DNA of 64,000 nucleotides, from the NCBI GenBank assembly GCA_003416985.1, contig QVIN01000001.1:62001-126000 (forward strand), written 5' to 3'. Origin of the DNA: Duganella sp. BJB480. GTDB taxonomy: Bacteria; Pseudomonadota; Gammaproteobacteria; Burkholderiales; Burkholderiaceae_D. A program made the position numbers and the translations under genes. The notes below the pieces were generated by a model that worked only from the letters and a program-made list of their open reading frames with translations, was not told where the DNA came from and made no database searches. This document shows, one piece after another, positions 58,022 through 64,000 of this stretch. The number at the start of each line of letters is the position of its first letter. The first letter of the stretch is position 1.

Positions 58022-58915
58022 ATGTTTCGTGCTTTACCGGTTATTGCGCTGCGCACCTTCGAATCCTCGGCGCGCCACCTGAGCTTCAAGCTTGCCGCCG
58101 AGGAGCTGGCGGTGACGCCGGGCGCGGTCTCGCATCAGGTGCGGACACTGGAGGAGTGGCTGGGCGTGGCGCTGTTCGACCGCCTGCCGCGCGGCGTCCG
58201 GCTCACGCCCAAGGGCGAGAAGCTGTTCCACTCGCTGCACTCGGCGCTGGCCGACCTGGCCCAGGTGACCAGCAGCCTGCGCGAGGTGCCGGTGGCCGGC
58301 CGCCTGACGGTGACCACCCCCTCGTCGTTCGCCGCGCTGTGGCTGGTGCCGCGCCTGGACCGCTTCTACGCCAGGCACCCGGAAGTCAATCTCCGGCTGG
58401 ACACCTCGACCGCGACCATCGACCTGCAACAGGATGCCAGCGTCGACGTCGCGATCCGCTACGGCGGCGGCCCGTATCCAGACCTGTACAGCCCGGGCGG
58501 CATGGTTGAAACGTTCGGCGTCTACGGCGCGCCGGGCAGGGTGGACGAGTGGATGGCGCATGCGGCGCCGTCGCTGATTTCGGTCCACTGGAACAAGTCC
58601 ACGCTGTACCGCGACAGCTGGCGCGCGTGGTGCGGCGCGGCCGGCAAGGACTGGCTGCCGACGCTGGCGCTGAGGGAATATGCGGAGGAAATGTACGCGC
58701 TGCAGGCGGCGATCGCGGGGCAGGGGCTGGTGATGGCCAGTTCCATCCTGGTCGCCGACACGGAGCAGAGGGGATTGTTGAAAGCGGCGCGGCCGGACAT
58801 ACGAATCCCCGGCGGCACTTACACAGTGTTGTGCGTGCCGGGCCGGGAACGGCATGCGCCGGTGCAGGCTTTCTTCGACTGGTTGCGCAGCGAGTGGAAC
58901 ACCGCCGCGCCGTGA
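58022..58915 (+). CDS. LysR-family transcriptional regulator
   Basis: A 297-residue regulator with an N-terminal winged helix (about 5-65: HLSFKLAAEELAVTPGAVSHQVRTLEEWLG, read in parts) and a LysR substrate-binding domain of the GcvA-like subgroup. It is divergent from azoR and likely regulates it. The effector is not evident from sequence. Confidence 0.92.
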   Translation: MFRALPVIALRTFESSARHLSFKLAAEELAVTPGAVSHQVRTLEEWLGVALFDRLPRGVRLTPKGEKLFHSLHSALADLAQVTSSLREVPVAGRLTVTTPSSFAALWLVPRLDRFYARHPEVNLRLDTSTATIDLQQDASVDVAIRYGGGPYPDLYSPGGMVETFGVYGAPGRVDEWMAHAAPSLISVHWNKSTLYRDSWRAWCGAAGKDWLPTLALREYAEEMYALQAAIAGQGLVMASSILVADTEQRGLLKAARPDIRIPGGTYTVLCVPGRERHAPVQAFFDWLRSEWNTAAP

Positions 58916-58919
58916 GGCT

Positions 58920-59588
58920 TTAGCGCACCGGCTTGAGCGCGGCGCGCAACAGCACGATCAACGCGCCTTCGCCGCCTTCGGACGAGCGCGCCTGGCAGAA
59001 GGCCACCACTTCCTCCTTCTGCACCAGCCAGCTGTGCACCATGGACTTGAGCACCGGCTCCTGCCCCTTGGAGCCGAAGCCGCGCCCATGGATCACGCAC
59101 ACGCAGCGGTGATTGCGCATGGCCGACTTGCGCAGGAAATCGCCGATGGCGTCGCGCGCGTCGTCGCGGCGCAGGCCGTGCAGGTCCAGCTCATCCTGCA
59201 CCGGCCAGTGGCCCTTGCGCATCTTCTTCACCACGTCCGGGCCGACGCCGGGCGCCGCGTAGTTCAGCGCCGGGTCGTCCTCCAGGTAATGATCGACTTC
59301 GAACAGGTCGGACAAGGACTCGCGCAGCACCGCCGCGTCGTCCTCGGCCTGGGTCAGCTTGCGGGCCGGCGCGGCGGCCGTGGCGGCCGACTTCGGCAGC
59401 GACGGCACGTAGCGGTCCGACACCGGCATGCGCTTGACGCCGCCCACGCTGGACTGGAAGATATTCGCCTCCACCGCCCGCGTTTTCTCCTGCTTGACGC
59501 GCTCCGCCTCGGCGGCGGCGCGCGCGTCGGCCTGTTCCTTGAGCTGCTTGGCCAGGGATTTCAGGTCGGCGAAGTCTTTCAAGCCCAC
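58920..59588 (-). CDS. Smr/MutS2-type domain protein
   Basis: A 222-residue protein with a charged, helical N-terminal region (MGLKDFADLKSLAKQLKEQ...) and a C-terminal Smr domain at about 135-215: LDLHGLRRDDA and CVIHGRGFGSKG are the two signature blocks. Smr domains are small endonucleases acting on DNA or on mRNA. It starts 3 nt after the trxB stop, so it probably shares that transcript. Confidence 0.9.
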   Translation of the reverse strand: MGLKDFADLKSLAKQLKEQADARAAAEAERVKQEKTRAVEANIFQSSVGGVKRMPVSDRYVPSLPKSAATAAAPARKLTQAEDDAAVLRESLSDLFEVDHYLEDDPALNYAAPGVGPDVVKKMRKGHWPVQDELDLHGLRRDDARDAIGDFLRKSAMRNHRCVCVIHGRGFGSKGQEPVLKSMVHSWLVQKEEVVAFCQARSSEGGEGALIVLLRAALKPVR

Positions 59589-59591
59589 GAC

Positions 59592-60671
<1,080 letters not shown>

Positions 60672-60765
60672 TCAGGATGAATCGTCGGGCCTGTTGGGGC
60701 CCTTATGCCTTAGAATAGCCATATCTGAATTTCCTGACCGACAAGATTGCAACACCTTTATACCT

Positions 60766-63150
60766 ATGAGCAGTAAAAAAGTTCAGGAACGCATGCCAAA
60801 AGCCACTTCCTCCGGTTCTTCCGCCTATACCCGCACCCCGACCGAGCGCCAACCCCTGCCCAACCGGCTGGTGCGGCTGCTGTCGGAGGCGCGCTGGCTG
60901 GCGCTGGCTGTGCTGGGCCTGTATTTCGTGCTGATCCTCGTCAGCTACGACAAGATGGACCCCGGCTGGTCCCACGAAACGCTGGTGCCCAAGGTGCACA
61001 ACCTGGGCGGCCGGGCAGGCGCCTGGCTGTCCGACCTGCTGCTGTATATCTTCGGCTTCTCGGCCTGGTGGTGGGCGTTCTGCCTGCTGCGCATCGTCTG
61101 GCTGGGCTACCGCCGGCTGACGCAGAAGTATGTGCTGTCCAGGGAACCTGATCCAGAACACGCCCAGGAGCCGCTGATCCGCGCGATCGGCTTCGTGCTG
61201 CTGTTCATCGGCAGCGTCGGCCTGGAATACCTGCGCATGTACACCCTGCACGTGCAGCTGCCGCGCGCGCCGGGCGGCGTGCTGGGGCAACTGATCGGCC
61301 ATTCGGCCCACGTCGCGTTCGGCTTCACCGGCGCGACCCTGCTGTTGCTGCTGCTGTTCGGCCTGGGCCTGAGCCTGTTCTTCCACGTCTCGTGGCTGAC
61401 CTTGGCCGAGCGCATCGGCGGCGGCATCGAGATGATGATCGACTGGTTCATCCAGCGCTACCAGTACCGCGAGGACCGCCGCCAGGGCGAAGTCGCGGCG
61501 GTCAAGCGCGAGGAGGTGGTGGTCATCGAGCGCGCCAAGCACGTGGAGAAGCATCCCGTGGCGGCGCCGCCGGTCAAGATCGAGCCGCAGGTGGTCACGG
61601 TGGTCAAGTCCGAGCGCGTGGAGAAGGAGCGCCAGGCCAACCTGTTCCAGGACCTGAGCGGCGACAGCGCCTTGCCGGCCCTGTCCCTGCTGGACGAGGC
61701 GGCCGAGGTGCAGGAGACCGTGCCGATTGAGACGCTGGAATTCACCAGCCGCCTGATCGAGAAGAAGCTGTCCGACTTCGGCGTCGAAGCCAAGGTGGTG
61801 GCGGCCTATCCGGGCCCGGTGGTCACGCGCTACGAGATCGAACCGGCCACCGGCGTCAAGGGCAGCCAGATCGTCGGCCTGGCGCGCGACCTGGCGCGTT
61901 CGCTGTCGCTGACCTCGATCCGCGTGGTCGAGACCATTCCGGGCAAGAACTACATGGCGCTGGAGCTGCCCAATCCGAAGCGCCAGATCGTGCGCCTGAG
62001 CGAGATCGTCGGCTCCAAGGTCTACAACGACAATCCGTCGCCGCTGACCGTGGCGCTGGGCAAGGACATCGCCGGCAAGGCCGTGGTGGCCGACCTGGCC
62101 AAGATGCCGCACTTGCTGGTGGCGGGCACCACCGGCTCGGGCAAGTCGGTGGGCATCAACGCCACCATCCTGTCGCTGCTGTACAAGTCCGACCCGGCCG
62201 ACGTGCGTATGATCCTGATCGATCCGAAGATGCTGGAGATGTCGGTGTACGAAGGCATCCCGCACCTGCTGGCGCCGGTGGTGACCGACATGCGCCAGGC
62301 CGGCCACGCGCTGAACTGGGCGGTCAACGAGATGGAGCGCCGCTACAAGTTGATGTCCAAGCTGGGCGTGCGCAACCTGGCGGGCTACAACGCCAAGATC
62401 GCCGAAGCCAAGAAGAAGGAAGAGCACATCCCGAATCCGTTCAGCCTGACGCCGGATTCGCCGGAGCCGCTGGAAAAACTGCCGACCATCGTCATCATCA
62501 TCGACGAACTGGCCGACCTGATGATGGTGGTCGGCAAAAAGGTGGAAGAGCTGATCGCGCGTATCGCGCAAAAGGCCCGCGCGGCCGGCCTGCACTTGAT
62601 TCTGGCGACGCAGCGCCCATCTGTGGACGTGATCACGGGCCTGATCAAGGCCAACATCCCGACCCGTATCGCGTTCCAGGTGTCGTCGAAGATCGACTCG
62701 CGTACCATTCTGGACCAGATGGGTGCGGAAACGCTGCTCGGCATGGGCGACATGCTGTACATGCCGCCGGGCACGGGCCTGCCGGTGCGGGTGCACGGCG
62801 CCTTCGTGTCGGATGAGGAGGTGCATCGCGTGGTCAAGCACTTGAAGACCACCGGCGAGCCGAACTACATCGACGGCATCCTCGAAGGCGGCACGCTGGA
62901 GGGTGACGGCGGCGGTGCCGGCGGCGAGGCGGGCGAGGGCGGCGGCGAAGCCGATCCGATGTACGACCAGGCGGTGCAGGTGGTGCTGAAGAACCGCCGC
63001 GCGTCGATCTCGCTGGTGCAGCGCCATCTGCGCATCGGCTACAACCGCGCGGCGCGCCTGCTGGAACAGATGGAAAACAGCGGAGTCGTCTCCGCCATGC
63101 AATCGAACGGCAACCGCGACATCCTGGTGCCGGCCGCCAGTGCTGAATAA
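60766..63150 (+). CDS. ftsK: DNA translocase FtsK
   Basis: A 794-residue septal protein that pumps chromosome dimers to dif at division. Four membrane helices lie within residues ~45-210, followed by a charged linker. The motor has Walker [11 protein letters not shown] and Walker [12 protein letters not shown]; the C-terminal gamma winged helix ends [22 protein letters not shown]. The N-terminal start [12 protein letters not shown] is chosen; ATG 27 nt downstream is an alternative. A Gly/Glu-rich insert precedes gamma. lolA follows after 15 nt. Confidence 0.96.
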   Translation: MSSKKVQERMPKATSSGSSAYTRTPTERQPLPNRLVRLLSEARWLALAVLGLYFVLILVSYDKMDPGWSHETLVPKVHNLGGRAGAWLSDLLLYIFGFSAWWWAFCLLRIVWLGYRRLTQKYVLSREPDPEHAQEPLIRAIGFVLLFIGSVGLEYLRMYTLHVQLPRAPGGVLGQLIGHSAHVAFGFTGATLLLLLLFGLGLSLFFHVSWLTLAERIGGGIEMMIDWFIQRYQYREDRRQGEVAAVKREEVVVIERAKHVEKHPVAAPPVKIEPQVVTVVKSERVEKERQANLFQDLSGDSALPALSLLDEAAEVQETVPIETLEFTSRLIEKKLSDFGVEAKVVAAYPGPVVTRYEIEPATGVKGSQIVGLARDLARSLSLTSIRVVETIPGKNYMALELPNPKRQIVRLSEIVGSKVYNDNPSPLTVALGKDIAGKAVVADLAKMPHLLVAGTTGSGKSVGINATILSLLYKSDPADVRMILIDPKMLEMSVYEGIPHLLAPVVTDMRQAGHALNWAVNEMERRYKLMSKLGVRNLAGYNAKIAEAKKKEEHIPNPFSLTPDSPEPLEKLPTIVIIIDELADLMMVVGKKVEELIARIAQKARAAGLHLILATQRPSVDVITGLIKANIPTRIAFQVSSKIDSRTILDQMGAETLLGMGDMLYMPPGTGLPVRVHGAFVSDEEVHRVVKHLKTTGEPNYIDGILEGGTLEGDGGGAGGEAGEGGGEADPMYDQAVQVVLKNRRASISLVQRHLRIGYNRAARLLEQMENSGVVSAMQSNGNRDILVPAASAE

Positions 63151-63165
63151 AATAGGATAAACCGT

Positions 63166-63801
63166 ATGATGCGTTTCAAGAATATCGCGGTATTGACCGC
63201 CGGCCTGCTGGCCGCCACCCTGGCCCAGGCCAGCGCGCTGGAGCAGTTCAAGACCTTCGTGGCCTCGACCAAGGCCGCCAAGGGCGAGTTCACGCAGAAG
63301 CAGGTGAAGAACACCAACGGCGAGGCGCCCAAGGTGTCCACGCCGGCCACCGGCACCTTTGTGTTCGCCCGTCCCGGCAAGTTCATCTGGACCTACGTGA
63401 AGCCCTACGACCAGGTGCTGCAGGCCGACGGCGACCAGCTGTTCATCTTCGACAAGGACCTGAACCAGGTCACGGTGAAGAAGCTGGGCGACGCGCTGGG
63501 CTCGTCGCCGGCCGCCATCCTGTTCGGCAGCAACGATCTGGAAAAGAACTTCACCTTGTCCGAAGCCGGCACGAAGGATGGCCTGGAATGGCTGAAGGCG
63601 GTGCCGAAGGCCAAGGACACCAGCTTCGAGCAAATCACCATCGGCCTGCGCAACGGCTTGCCGGAGGCGATGGAGCTGAAGGATTCGTTCGGCCAGACCT
63701 CGGTGCTGTCGTTCCGCAAGATCGAAAAAAATCCGGCGCTGACTGCGACGAGTTTTAAATTCGTCATGCCGAAGGGCGCCGACGTATTCAATAATAACTA
63801 G
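63166..63801 (+). CDS. lolA: Outer-membrane lipoprotein carrier protein LolA
   Basis: A 211-residue periplasmic carrier that shuttles lipoproteins from LolCDE to LolB. A signal peptide (ending AQASA, ~23) is followed by the unclosed beta-barrel: FVASTKAAKGEFTQKQ and GTFVFARPGKFIWTYVKPY are typical. It starts 15 nt after ftsK, the usual gene order in this group. A strong terminator follows. Confidence 0.93.
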   Translation: MMRFKNIAVLTAGLLAATLAQASALEQFKTFVASTKAAKGEFTQKQVKNTNGEAPKVSTPATGTFVFARPGKFIWTYVKPYDQVLQADGDQLFIFDKDLNQVTVKKLGDALGSSPAAILFGSNDLEKNFTLSEAGTKDGLEWLKAVPKAKDTSFEQITIGLRNGLPEAMELKDSFGQTSVLSFRKIEKNPALTATSFKFVMPKGADVFNNN

Positions 63802-63822
63802 CACCTGCCGTCGCGGGTGACG

Positions 63823-63854
63823 ACGCCGCAGCCGCGACGCTGCGGCGTTTTTTC
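63823..63854 (+). terminator. lolA terminator
   Basis: ACGCCGCAG (63823-63831), short loop, CTGCGGCGT (63840-63848) and a T-run. It separates lolA from rarA. Confidence 0.9.
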
Positions 63855-63865
63855 TTTTAAAGATC

Positions 63866-64000
63866 ATGGCAGACTTATTTTCCACCGAACCGCGCCAGCC
63901 GCTGGCCGAAGCCCTGCGGCCCAAGACGCTCGACGACGTCATCGGCCAGCATCACCTGCTGGGGCCGGGCAAGCCGCTGCGCCTGGCGTTTGAATCGGGC
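63866..64000 (+). CDS. rarA: Replication-associated recombination protein RarA, N-terminal part (cut by window edge)
   Basis: The first 45 residues (starting MADLFSTEPRQPLAEALRP) match RarA/MgsA, a clamp-loader-like AAA+ ATPase at stalled forks: LAEALRPKTLDDVIGQHHLL is the family opening, just before the Walker A that lies outside the window. It follows lolA, as is usual in betaproteobacteria. Confidence 0.9.
   Translation, partial: MADLFSTEPRQPLAEALRPKTLDDVIGQHHLLGPGKPLRLAFESG

Noticed and set aside
60703..63942. A minus-strand open frame of about 1,080 codons opposite ftsK and lolA
   Set aside because: Antisense of clear FtsK and LolA; no start site, no recognisable domain.

Overview
The window is about 64 kb of high-GC chromosome, almost certainly from a betaproteobacterium of the Oxalobacteraceae (Massilia / Duganella / Janthinobacterium group). 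This rests on gene content and order: a hemC-hemD-hemX-hemY operon divergent from ppc, nadE followed by a PII gene, a long RpoD with a low-complexity N-terminal extension, and ftsK-lolA-rarA. It is an inference from reading, not a database match. I saw no rRNA, tRNA, CRISPR array, prophage or complete insertion sequence.

Layout. 1-4.8 kb: a partial AraC regulator, a membrane protein, the molybdate operon modABC-modE with a candidate ModE operator upstream, and a second AraC regulator. 4.9-14.4 kb: a degenerate inositol-monophosphatase-like gene, KGG-repeat and phasin genes, a curA-type reductase, purU, yaeQ, a copper-handling pair (PCuAC, YcnI), an amidohydrolase, an Rpn/transposase_31 nuclease, a GIN-domain protein and a truncated rlmI. 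14.4-19.9 kb: a divergent PilT-like ATPase, a HAD phosphatase bracketed by two copies of an 86-nt palindrome, a gene remnant, two c-type cytochromes and an exonuclease-proQ pair. 20-31.4 kb: a possible non-coding RNA before rpoD, small membrane proteins, a DUF899 protein, 3-hydroxybutyrate dehydrogenase, and sensor kinase/PAS genes with no response regulator. 31.5-42.4 kb: the set NTF2-like / lifO / dsbC, a secreted EXORDIUM-like protein, ppc and the haem operon. 42.4-50.6 kb: a second DUF899 protein, an AT-rich inverted-repeat region leading a gene with a ribbon-helix-helix-like N-terminus and a RAMA-like domain, ppa, a Crp/Fnr regulator, an HdeD-like protein, a FemAB-like acyltransferase, nadE and PII. 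50.6-56 kb: an arylsulfotransferase / TonB-dependent receptor / arylsulfatase cluster. 56-64 kb: GNAT, TRIC channel, azoreductase with divergent LysR, Smr protein, trxB, ftsK, lolA and the start of rarA.

Most of the window is ordinary housekeeping sequence. The parts that merit a second look are the RHH-RAMA-like gene with its repeat-rich leader (43.6-44.6 kb), the paired long palindromes (15.6 and 16.7 kb), the orphan kinase cluster with a duplicated PAS domain, the sulfate-ester cluster, the truncated RlmI, and the possible RNA before rpoD. Start codons were chosen by reading frame, ribosome-binding site and family length; no alignment or database search was run.
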